In this document: in pieces, positions 54,951 to 63,418 of the stretch
How the letters are laid out: each line of letters opens with the position of its first letter
How positions within the stretch are numbered: position 1 is the stretch's first letter
Origin: JBBSJZ01 sp041751935
GTDB taxonomy: Bacteria; Planctomycetota; Planctomycetia; Pirellulales; Pirellulaceae
NCBI GenBank assembly: GCA_041751935.1
Contig: JBGSIA010000166.1
Span: 62,001-126,000 of the forward strand
Reading direction: 5' to 3'
Length of the DNA: 64,000 nucleotides
Made by a program: the position numbers and the translations under genes
Notes under the pieces: model-generated
What the model was told of the DNA's origin: nothing
The model's database searches: none
What the model saw: only the letters and a program-made list of their open reading frames with translations

Positions 54951-55461
54951 TATCGCGGTGACAAATCGATCGGGCGAGTGACGGACCAAAGCCTGAAAAC
55001 AACCTGATTAATCGCATACTTGCGAGACTTAGAAGTCGTCCGCAAATACGTTACCTGTTTCGATGCTAGCAGCCGGGCGCAAGCCCTCTGGTTTCGCAGC
55101 ACCGGACGGCTTACGGCTGTTGCTTCAAACGCTCGCTTACCACCGTTTTCGTTGCGTCGGCGCAAATGTCGACCCAAACACGCATCAGTTCCAATCAGGC
55201 TGATCAAGAATCTCGCCAACCAGACACACGGGATGATCCGATGGAAATACTTCTTCGAGCGCGGTGGAGATCAGTACCGATTGCTCTCGTGGCCTCGGTG
55301 CGTCTTGCCAAAAGTTCGTTTTGCGTTATCGCCGAATCATTCTCAGTCCACCTGCGGCCAAGTTTAACGCAATACCTCAAACCTGTTTTGCGAAGTAAAG
55401 CGATGGCAGTGCAGCGGTCTCGGGCGCTAGTAACGAACAGGTGGCTTATGTCGTTCAACAG
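54951..55461. other. intergenic region with a dispersed repeat and no clear gene
   Basis: No open frame here looks coding on either strand; frames on the minus strand from 55204 to 55629 are Cys-rich and unsupported. It contains a repeat copy at 55079-55128 (see next entry). The zone borders the decayed trehalose cluster and may include further gene remains. Confidence 0.5.
55079..55128 (+). repeat. dispersed intergenic repeat, copy 1
   Basis: About 50 bases around aagccctctggtttcgcagc align with 60519-60569 (about 80% identical by eye, same strand). The common core is gCaccggxcggcttxcgg. Function unknown; the two copies flank the decayed trehalose cluster. Confidence 0.7.
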
Positions 55462-55620
55462 ATGGAGTTCCGAAGGAAGAGAGCATCCGACGCGAGTATC
55501 ACAGCGGATGAAAGAATCAAGTTTATCGACATGATGAAAGACGGCGAAGACATTGCCTTGGAACAGGCATTCGCAGCTGGTCGAGAAGTTACTTTCGAAG
55601 GCAGCGAACTTTTTCATTAA
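55462..55620 (+). CDS. small open frame of doubtful status
   Basis: 52 codons from ATG 55462 (a GTG at 55441 would add seven). The peptide is acidic and helical (MEFRRKRASDASITADERIK, DMMKDGEDIALEQAFAAG, ending SELFH). Codon use looks coding, yet the frame has a stop upstream at about 55398 and no family is known. It may be the 3' end of a lost gene. Confidence 0.3.
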   Translation: MEFRRKRASDASITADERIKFIDMMKDGEDIALEQAFAAGREVTFEGSELFH

Positions 55621-56022
55621 ATCGGGCACGCGAGTTGCACCGCTTTCCTCGTTCCTGTCGCCATTGGTTGGGCTATTTCGTTCACGTTACAGATAGGAGA
55701 AAGGTCGATGGCCGACGAATGAGCGGCTTTTTGGAAACGGGCATTGAAAACGGCCATGTTCAATGCACCTTGGTACGACAAGATGGTCGAAATCCAGCGG
55801 TACAACTCGTCTTTGCTGCGCCTGTTCCACGCGATGGTCTGCTTGGCGTCGAAGTGACTGTTTCGTTTTTTGCGGAACCTGTAAGTGACATCACGTTCGC
55901 GTTGCTTCATGTAAGTGAATCAGGACTTCGCAGTCCGGAACGCTCGATGTCGTCTCAAACGTAGCGACATTGATCGACTGGCGGTCATACATAGGCGTCT
56001 CACTCAGCGTATTTCTAGCAAA
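55621..56022. other. about 400 bases without a recognisable gene
   Basis: Open frames exist on both strands (for example 55617-55910 minus), but none has a recognised motif or start. The 3' end of the truncated treZ remnant follows. Probably degraded sequence. Confidence 0.4.
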
Positions 56023-57201
56023 CTATCCGCTCATGCTATTCACGGCAGGTTCCATAACGATGGCTGCGTGACCGGGGATGTGCCAGTTGGAAGTATTGAG
56101 CAGTGCTGTACCGCTGCCGCCGTAACGCGGGTCTTCACTGGAAAACATAATCTTCCACTGCGTATTGGGAACCGGCGCAACCAGTGGCTCCGCTGACGGT
56201 TGCCAATGCAGGTCGCGTGCGAGATTGAAAAGCAGCAGCCGATCATGTTGGCCTTCGGCTTTGTCGTTATGCCACCGGAGGATGAAGCAGTCTTGGTTGA
56301 TGATCGCTCCTTGAATCATGCGACGGTCCTGCTGCGAAAAGCTGGGGTCGGTTCGTCGAAGCTGCAATAGATCACGACGCAGCAGCACATCCGGCGAATC
56401 CTTCTGGTAGGCCGACCAATCAAGCTTGCAGGCGTTGAAGGTCGTACGATCTGAAGGGTCCGGCAACGTAATCGAGTTTCCGGCACCACCTGCGATCCGC
56501 GGGAACTGGCGCAATGCTTCCCAGCGGCCTTTGCGAACCAACGTCGCAAGCTCGACATCGTGATCAGCAAAGTAACGAAATGGAGTTCGTGCGCCAAACT
56601 CTTGCCCCATAAAAAACATCGGTGTCGCTGGGCCAAGCAACCAGAACGTTGTGAGGGCTCGATACGTCCCAGGCGATGTTAGGTCCGGCAGGCGAGAGTC
56701 GTGTGCAGAGTTAGAAATTTGGTCGTGATTTTGCAAGAAGCTGACGAATCGCCATCCAGGAACATGCCAAGCTGGCGTTCCTCGCCATCGCTTCTGCGCA
56801 TGGGAGTATTGACCTTGAAACAGGAAGCCAAAACGAGTTGCCGCAACCATCTCCTGTGCCGAACCCGCGAAGTCTGCGTAGTAAAACTCAGCATGGCCAG
56901 TCGCCGCCACACGACATGAATGATGAAAGTCGTCATTCCAGAGCCCATCTAACCCGAAGCCATTACTATCGACACTCTCGACATGGCGAACGTCTTGTGC
57001 ATCATTCTCAGCAATGATTATGATGTTTCGAGTTTCGCTACTTGCAGTCTTGGCAGCCGATCGCGCCGCCACGGACAATTCGGCGAGTATTTGTCGCGGC
57101 GAATCGTCGTAAATCGTCTGAGTCGCATCGAGTCGCAACCCATCCAGGTGAAATTCGCTGATCCAGTAACGAACATTCTCAGTCACAATGTCGCGGACAC
57201 T
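56023..57201 (-). pseudogene. treZ: treZ (malto-oligosyltrehalose trehalohydrolase) missing its 5' half
   Basis: About 390 residues of a GH13 enzyme of TreZ type. Present are VRYWISEFHLDGLRLDATQ (nucleophile Asp), IIIIAENDAQDV (acid/base Glu) and FVSFLQNHDQISN (third Asp), and a C-terminal beta domain. Missing are the N-terminal Ig-like domain and the first part of the barrel (roughly 200 residues). Homology stops at SVRDIVTENV near 57201; the open frame beyond that is the antisense of the treY remnant. Without its 5' end and start site it cannot give a working enzyme, so it is called a pseudogene. Confidence 0.8.
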
Positions 57202-57807
57202 CTGCCCGGTGTTCCCGATTTCTATCAAGGCACGGAATATTGGAGTTTCTGTCTCGTTGATCCCGACAATCGCCAGAGTGTCGATTATGCCGTCCGCCAA
57301 GATTCGCTTGCACGATTGCAGGCCGACTTCGATTCCAACGCGCCGAAAACGTTGCACTCACTCACAGCGAACTGGCGAAATGAATTGAAGCAGTTTTTCG
57401 TGATGCAGTTGCTGCGAGCACGACGTGAATGTGCGGAACTATTTTCAAGTGGCGACTATCAGCCACTGCATGCAAACGGTAAACACTCAAATTATGTGAT
57501 AGCGTTTGTCCGACGTTTCCAAGATCAATTCGTTGTCGTTGTGGTCCCACGATTGCCACACCAGTTAACGATTTCGATGCGTACTAGCCAGTCGGATGGA
57601 TCGTCCATGTGCTTGAGCGACTTGCAGGGAGACCTTTGGGAGGACACGACGGTCGAGCTAAATGACGACGTGCCTTTGCGGTTCCGTGAACACTTTAGAG
57701 GCCGCAGTTTCAACGCTGCCGACAGTCAACTTCGACTAGCTGACTTGTTTTCTGAACTGCCGTTTGCAGTGTTGACAACATCGATTGTTAGCAATGATAT
57801 CCTGTAA
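57202..57807 (+). pseudogene. treY: treY (malto-oligosyltrehalose synthase), C-terminal remnant
   Basis: About 200 residues beginning LPGVPDFYQGTEYW and continuing LVDPDNRQSVDYA, the well-conserved C-terminal part of TreY (GH13_26). The ~700-residue upstream part, including the catalytic domain, is gone. The 5' end abuts the reverse-oriented treZ remnant within a few bases, so both lost their beginnings in one rearrangement. It ends at NDIL, 20 bases before the glgX/treX remnant. Confidence 0.8.
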
Positions 57808-57827
57808 CCCCTAACGGAAATCTAAAT

Positions 57828-59678
57828 ATGTCTCTAAATCGAATGTGGCCAGGTCGGCCTTATCCTCTGGGCGCAACTTGGGACGGACGCGGTGTCAACT
57901 TTGCACTGTATAGTGAGAACGCCACGAAGGTCGAACTGTGTCTCTTCGATGATCCCAGTGAAGCGGTCGAGGCCAACCGATTTGTAATGGCTGAACACAC
58001 CGACATGGTGTGGCACGTCTATTTGCCGGATGCTCGGCCGTGACAACTCTATGGCTATCGCGTCGATGGAGCGTACCAGCCGTGTGCTGGGCATCGTTTT
58101 AATGCAAACAAGCTCTTGCTGGACCAGTATGCAAAAGCGATCGGTCGATTGCCAAAATGGACGGATGCCAGTCACGGCTACATCATCGGCGACGCAAGTT
58201 CCGACGAGTCGTTCAGTGTCGAAGATAACGCCGCCGACGCGCCGCTGGCTTTGGTGATCGACGAAGCTTTCACTTGGAGCGATCATCGCTTTCCCAATAT
58301 TCCCTCGCACCAACTGATCATGTAAGAGTTACACGTCATAGGCTTTACCCGCTTGAACCAGCGGATACACGAGCCTCATCGGGGAACCTACACAGGACTT
58401 GGGTCGCACGAAGCGATTAACTATATGAAAGTGCTTGGAATCATCGCAGTCGAATTATTACCGATTCATTTGCATAGTAACGACCGGTATTTGCAAGAGC
58501 GCGGACTGACCAATTACTGGGGTTACAACACCATGGGATTTTTCTCACCCGATCCACGTTACGCTTCCACCGACAAGCCAACGGAAATTGTTCGTGAGTT
58601 CAAAACGATGGTGCGAAATCTACACGATGCGGATATCGAAATCATTCTCGATGTGGTCTACAACCATACGTTCGAAGGAAACGAACTGGGCCCGACAACA
58701 TCCTTTCGAGGAATCGACAATGCCGCCTACTATCGTCTATCACCGGAGAATCATCGCTACTACGTGGACTATACCGGTTGCGGTAACACGCTGAATGTCC
58801 GCAATCCACGCGTTTTGCAGCTCATCATGGATAGCCTGCGCTACTGGGTGACCCATATGCATGTCGATGGCTTTACGCTCAATGATCTCGTCTCCTACGA
58901 TCACAAGCACAACGAAGCCAACGGTGAAGACAATCGCGATGGTGCCGATCGCAATGACAGTTGGAATTGCGGTGCTGAGGGTCCAACGGATGATGAGTCA
59001 GTGAATGCACTGCGTGCGAAAACGCAACGTGCAATTCTGGCGACACTGCTGTTGTCCCAAGGTGTTTCGATGCTGCTAGCTGGCGACGAATTCGGACATA
59101 CTCAAAAAGGTAACAACAACGGATACTGCCAAGATAATGAGCTTATGTGGCTGAGTTGGGAGCTTGACTAGCGGGCTCGAGATCTGCTTGAGTTCACGAA
59201 GCGTGTGATTGAGTTGCGGCGAACACAACCAGTACTCCAGCGACGAAGATTTTTTCACGGCAAAGCGATTTGCGGGTCCGATAGTCAGGATGTGACTTGG
59301 CTTCTACCCAACGGCAACGAAATGAGTGAGCAGACTTGGAACAATCCGATTGTCCGATGTGTCGGCGTTCATTACTGCGGTGGCAAGATCGATGTGGACG
59401 AATTTGGCGAGACCATCATCGGGGATCACATCCTGATGTTGTTCAATGCCGATCATGCAACGACGATCAAGTTCCATTTACCTAAGCAGGCGAGCGGTCA
59501 ACCGTGGCAGCGAGTGTTCGATACCGCGCAACCCGAGGAAAACGGCACTGATATTCTGCAGAGCAAATACACGCTGGGTCCGTGCAGTGTCGTGGTGCTG
59601 CGAAGTCTGGTCGAAGAATCCGACGTCGATACTGCCAAGCGTTCCGGCGAGACGCTCAATCATAGTGAACGGATATAA
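57828..59678 (+). pseudogene. glgX: glgX/treX-type debranching enzyme with three nonsense codons and an internal deletion
   Basis: A single frame codes for a GH13 glycogen debranching enzyme from MSLNRMWPGRPYPLG to the C-terminal domain, but is cut by TGA at 58041, TAA at 58323 and TAG at 59169. Each falls in a conserved position: P-G-Q-LYGYRV (GGA to TGA), VI-Y-ELHV (TAY to TAA) and before RARDLLEF. The same frame runs throughout. In addition MHVDG joins directly to FTLNDLVSYDHKHNEANGED (58866-58872), so about 100 residues holding the nucleophile and acid/base are deleted, probably between VDGF and HDGF repeats. It cannot be active. Confidence 0.88.
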
Positions 59679-59762
59679 ATAACTCCAGCTACGATTCTTC
59701 GTGGCCGCGTTCCTCAGCAGGGCCGCCACCAGCGGATAAGTTCCTTGCCGTATTGACGAGAC

Positions 59763-60227
59763 CTACATGCGCAAATCGCTGACGCAATCGACTCGTTCAG
59801 GCCCGGCAACCATTCGCACGCCACGGTCAAGACGCTTAGTCCAAGGCACAATCGAACCGTAATCAAAGCGAATGCTGAGTCGGCTTTCCAATTCAACGTG
59901 GCCTTCCAAACATTCGATCAAGCGAAAGACATCGGATTCAGATGTCTGCGGTGGCATGAAATCGGTCAGCCGCGCCACGCCTGTGCTGGTAACAAAATCT
60001 GTCTCCAAAACCAGCGTCCCTTCCAGGTAGCGGCGCGAGACACGAACGATCTCCGCGACAGGAGCGATCTGCCAACTTCCGTGTCGTTTGTCACCCAACA
60101 GAGCAGCGCAGCATGCACCAGAATCAAAACGTGGCAAGCATAGCCAATCCAATGAACCCGACCGATCGACTAATGCGGCACCGCGACAGTCACCGAGGAG
60201 TGCGTAATCTTCAATGAGTGATGCCAA
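59763..60227 (-). pseudogene. N-terminal fragment of a GH15 glucoamylase/trehalase-like protein
   Basis: 154 codons beginning SLIEDYALLGDCRGAALV and SLDWLCLPRFDSGACCAALLGD, the unmistakable N-terminus of GH15 enzymes of this class. The usual ~600-residue length is cut to a quarter; the frame ends RVDCVSDLRM. No ATG exists in the right place (a TTG is used here), and the catalytic domain is absent. It fits the decay of the neighbouring trehalose/glycogen genes. Confidence 0.8.
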
Positions 60228-60518
60228 GAGCTTGCTACTTTTCGAAATGCTATGGTGGCCGATGTGACGATGCGGCTATGCGACGTTGCGATTTCGTTTC
60301 GATCATTTTTCGCGAGCAGTAACCTCGCATGATGCAATGACTGTGCCATTTGCTACGTGCACAGCCACTCAGGGTAACTTGTCGAACGCGATTGTTGTTG
60401 GGAAAGAAGTTGGCTTGATGCTCAACGGCTTCAGCGGCGGCCGCGCTGAGCGATGCTCCGCATCGAAGCCTTAGCAAGATCAGCAGGTAGATCGTCTTTA
60501 AAGTAAGTCGTATTAAGG

Positions 60519-60569
60519 GCGAGCCCTATGGTTTTGTGGCACCGGGCGGCTTGCGGGCTGCTGATTCAA
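60519..60569 (+). repeat. dispersed intergenic repeat, copy 2
   Basis: Aligns with 55079-55128 (core gcaccgggcggcttgcgg). Directly followed by the palindromic element at 60594-60644, so the two may form one larger repeat unit. Confidence 0.7.
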
Positions 60570-60593
60570 TCGGTTTCCGCAAAAGATGGTCGC

Positions 60594-60644
60594 CTTTCGC
60601 TCCGCGAAAGTACGTTTACGGAGCGATCTTATGCGGAGCGAAAG
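60594..60644. repeat. REP-like palindromic element
   Basis: A perfect 12-bp inverted repeat, ctttcgctccgc at 60594-60605 and gcggagcgaaag at 60633-60644, with further partial pairing outside. An inner hairpin (ctttcgctccgcgaaag) lies in the left arm. I recall this type of ctttcgctccgc palindrome as common between genes in Rhodopirellula-like genomes. Confidence 0.75.
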
Positions 60645-60843
60645 TCGTCCATCTCTAAGTCAACAGCCCGCTTTCGCCGTTTCGCTAAAACGGCAAGTGA
60701 CTTGAGAGACTTAGTCGAGTATTAGCGAGGGAAAATGTTGCCCTTGTACGGGGTCGCGAATTGAATATTGAGTTACAATGATGTCGGTGTCATTGCCGCA
60801 AACGCACCGGCATGAACCAGTTCCGTTCTCGACCAGGTGGATC

Positions 60844-62346
60844 ATGATCCTTTCGAGTTGTCCTCGCTGCCACGAATCGTACCTCATCCCAGCGGGAAAG
60901 TTGCCCGAGGATGCTTATGCGCAATGCCCGTGGTGCCAAGAGACGTTTCCGTTGTCTGAGGCGATGGGTCGGTTGCCTCCGATGCTGAAAGTGATTAGAG
61001 CGGATGGCGAAATAATTACCCCCCAGATTGCGGCTGTGGGGACAATGGGCGGGGCCGCAACGCGGTACGGTCATGCGGATTCTTCGCAAGATAACTACGC
61101 GAATGCGGACACGGAGATTGCCGACGACTTCGGCGGCGAAACGACGTTCGAAGCGGACGTTGACATGGAGCTAGAGGAAGTTCCGCTTCGTTACGAAGCA
61201 CGCGCCGATGTGGATATCGAACCCGAGTTCATGCTGCGTGATCGTGAGGCTACACCAGCCATCGCGCCGATGCGGGTCCAACCATCGACTGCGGTCAAGG
61301 GATCACCCAAACGAAAGCAGAAAGGTTCGTCAATCATGTCCATGATCGGCGTCGCCTTGGGTGGTGTCGCATCACTTCCCATTGCCGCCGGACTGTTGGT
61401 AGGCATCGATAAAATGGGATGGAAACAGGCACCCAACATTGGTGTTTGGCCATTGGATGGAAGTATGTCATCGTTTCAATCCCCAGCCCCCAAAGCTAGT
61501 ACCGCGATGCCGACGAGTGAACCGTCAATGCGGAGGTCGGCTACGTCTGGGTCACCAGAGAATTCACTGGCCAAGGATCTGGGCATTTCCTCAGCACCAG
61601 AACCAGACCCTGCTGCCGATGCGTTAGCCGAAATACAGTCTGGCGGTGATTCATTGGCAACGATTCAACCGCCGTCAGAAGAACTGGAGGTGGCAATGCC
61701 GGAGATTTCGCTTCCTGAAATGATTGCACCGGAGATTTCGCCGCCAGCTACTGCCGAGTCAGCGTCAGCTGAGCCAACGTCGAGTGAAATCGTGACCAAT
61801 GCGAAACCGGAGATATCGAAAATAGACACGCCTGAAACGATAACCGAGCCGAGTACAGCACCGGCTACGCCGTCGGCTGTGCTTGATAAAGTCGTTTCTC
61901 CCGAGCTAATCCAGGCACGTGACGCGGCGATCGCAGCGATCGATGATTTGGCTAAGTTATCCGGCGACAGTGCCCGCAAGCCGTTGGTCGCTAAGACGTT
62001 TATTGCGATCGCTATGATGGGGTCATTGGCTCAGCCGGAGGACGCGGGTGCCATTGAAGAGGCATTGGCAAAGGTAACGCGGGACCAAGCTTTGCTGGCC
62101 GATATCGCCAGGGCTGTTCCCCTGTGGTTAGATATTCCCAATCCGCCCAACGACGGTGTTGTCTTGGTGTTGGATTCGGCATCCACAACTGGCGCACGAT
62201 CGCTCACGACAGGCTCCGGGGCGGTAGTTCCCGTTGTCGCCGGCAACGACATTACGTTGCCTGACGGAAAACTACTTGGTCTTGGCAAAGTGGTTGCTGG
62301 ACCCAACGGGAAACAAGTCGAGCTATCCGTTGCCCAAGCCCTGTGA
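60844..62346 (+). CDS. zinc-ribbon protein with membrane span and long acidic/Pro-rich linker
   Basis: 500 residues from MILSSCPRCHESY (a longer frame from 60778 is not supported). CPRC and CPWC at about 6-36 form an MJ0042-like zinc ribbon near the N-terminus (SYLIPAGKLPEDAYAQCPWC). One span at about 180-200 (GVALGGVASLPIAAGLLVGI) is followed by a Ser/Pro/Glu-rich region with EIS/PEI repeats and a conserved C-terminal ~120 residues. This type of protein is typical of planctomycetes; role unknown. It lies 28 bases before the next gene. Confidence 0.75.
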   Translation: MILSSCPRCHESYLIPAGKLPEDAYAQCPWCQETFPLSEAMGRLPPMLKVIRADGEIITPQIAAVGTMGGAATRYGHADSSQDNYANADTEIADDFGGETTFEADVDMELEEVPLRYEARADVDIEPEFMLRDREATPAIAPMRVQPSTAVKGSPKRKQKGSSIMSMIGVALGGVASLPIAAGLLVGIDKMGWKQAPNIGVWPLDGSMSSFQSPAPKASTAMPTSEPSMRRSATSGSPENSLAKDLGISSAPEPDPAADALAEIQSGGDSLATIQPPSEELEVAMPEISLPEMIAPEISPPATAESASAEPTSSEIVTNAKPEISKIDTPETITEPSTAPATPSAVLDKVVSPELIQARDAAIAAIDDLAKLSGDSARKPLVAKTFIAIAMMGSLAQPEDAGAIEEALAKVTRDQALLADIARAVPLWLDIPNPPNDGVVLVLDSASTTGARSLTTGSGAVVPVVAGNDITLPDGKLLGLGKVVAGPNGKQVELSVAQAL

Positions 62347-62374
62347 GTGTCCAGCCAAGCGAAAGTAATTTGTC

Positions 62375-63382
62375 ATGCCAGCGGCCCAGCCCAGTCAGCC
62401 TGAAGAACCATCATCGCCTGAGAGTGATGCCTCGCTGTTGCTGTTGTTGACGTACGGTTTATCGATCCCCGAGCGAACCGTGCGAAGTGTATCGGCAATC
62501 GTTGCAGGAATTGTTCACGAGTCAGCGGCGCACTTGATTCCCGTCGCCTTTCGATCATCGCGCAGCTACAGCGTTTTCATCCAACAAGCGCTTGACATGA
62601 TGCGTCACGATATCGGTGGTGTACCGAATCCCAGCGCAATCGTGGCCGCCAATGGTGAAGAGTCACAGCTGGCTCGAAAAGCGGTCAGTGGACTGTTGGA
62701 CGTCGCCGGCGCCGCAACGTTGCATATCTCGCCGATGACCGTGCTGGCGATTTTTCAAGACATCGCTTATGGATCAGGACACTATCTCGGAAAACTCAGC
62801 GAAGAGTTACGTCGCGAAGGCATTATCGACCCTGATTCAAGCATCGACCATGTTTCAGATTTGGTGGATGCGTTGCAGAAAACCAGCTCGACGGCGGTGG
62901 ACGCTTTTGAGAAGCCACCCATCAACATCGAGGGCATTCGCACACTGGTAACACAAATCAGCCAACGAGTAAGTGAGATTGATCCCAAACGGGTTCTGCC
63001 TGAGAAAGAGTTGGCGCGGATGTGGAGCGAAATGGAAACCGAAGCCACTGCTGCGGGTACTTCGGTATGGGACGTCAGTACCGCGATGACGATGTTTGCG
63101 ATGAATCGAATTCGCTTGTCGTCTCGAGGTGCGCTTTCAACAGTGATGGTTGCTGGCGACTTGTTTGACCAGCACATCATCCAACATTACGAGACATCGC
63201 TCATTGCCATTCACAACGATGGGCTATACGCAACCTTGGCCACTGCTGCGGAACCCTACCTCGAAGCCGTCTGGCTGAACTTTGATCAATCGCGAGAAAC
63301 ATGGACCGAAGCTCTGCTAAGCGGCAAGATGATCAATCGGGCCTACCATAGCGTACGTGGTTGGTTCACCGCTGCGGAGTAA
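62375..63382 (+). CDS. conserved planctomycete protein of unknown function
   Basis: 335 residues, largely alpha-helical, without signal peptide. It contains DMMRHDIGGVPNPSAIVAAN, a central hydrophobic segment (GLLDVAGAATLHISPMTVLAI) and a C-terminal helical region (YLEAVWLNFDQSRETW). No family motif is recognised. It is co-directional with the zinc-ribbon gene and probably in the same transcript, which suggests a shared envelope-related role at most. Confidence 0.68.
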   Translation: MPAAQPSQPEEPSSPESDASLLLLLTYGLSIPERTVRSVSAIVAGIVHESAAHLIPVAFRSSRSYSVFIQQALDMMRHDIGGVPNPSAIVAANGEESQLARKAVSGLLDVAGAATLHISPMTVLAIFQDIAYGSGHYLGKLSEELRREGIIDPDSSIDHVSDLVDALQKTSSTAVDAFEKPPINIEGIRTLVTQISQRVSEIDPKRVLPEKELARMWSEMETEATAAGTSVWDVSTAMTMFAMNRIRLSSRGALSTVMVAGDLFDQHIIQHYETSLIAIHNDGLYATLATAAEPYLEAVWLNFDQSRETWTEALLSGKMINRAYHSVRGWFTAAE

Positions 63383-63418
63383 CTGAAGCGGGCGTATTCC
63401 ACGCTTTCGCGATGGATT

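Larger units (their letters stand above)
60228..60843. other. intergenic region with palindromic repeats, no gene seen
   Basis: About 600 bases between the GH15 remnant and the zinc-ribbon gene. It carries the second dispersed-repeat copy and a long palindromic element (next entries) and a small hairpin (gccgttt/aaacggc, 60676-60694). No open frame looks coding. Confidence 0.6.

Noticed and set aside
55204..55629. A 141-codon minus-strand open frame
   Set aside because: Cys/Arg-rich composition, no known motif, and it opposes a frame with better codon pattern; taken as chance.
56983..57200. N-terminal part of the plus-strand open frame leading into treY
   Set aside because: It is the antisense of the treZ remnant, with no TreY similarity before 57202.
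57828..59678. Possible stop-codon recoding or selenocysteine/pyrrolysine use in the glgX/treX-type gene
   Set aside because: All three different stop codons occur, no SECIS-like or pyl context is evident, and the catalytic core is deleted, so simple decay explains it better.
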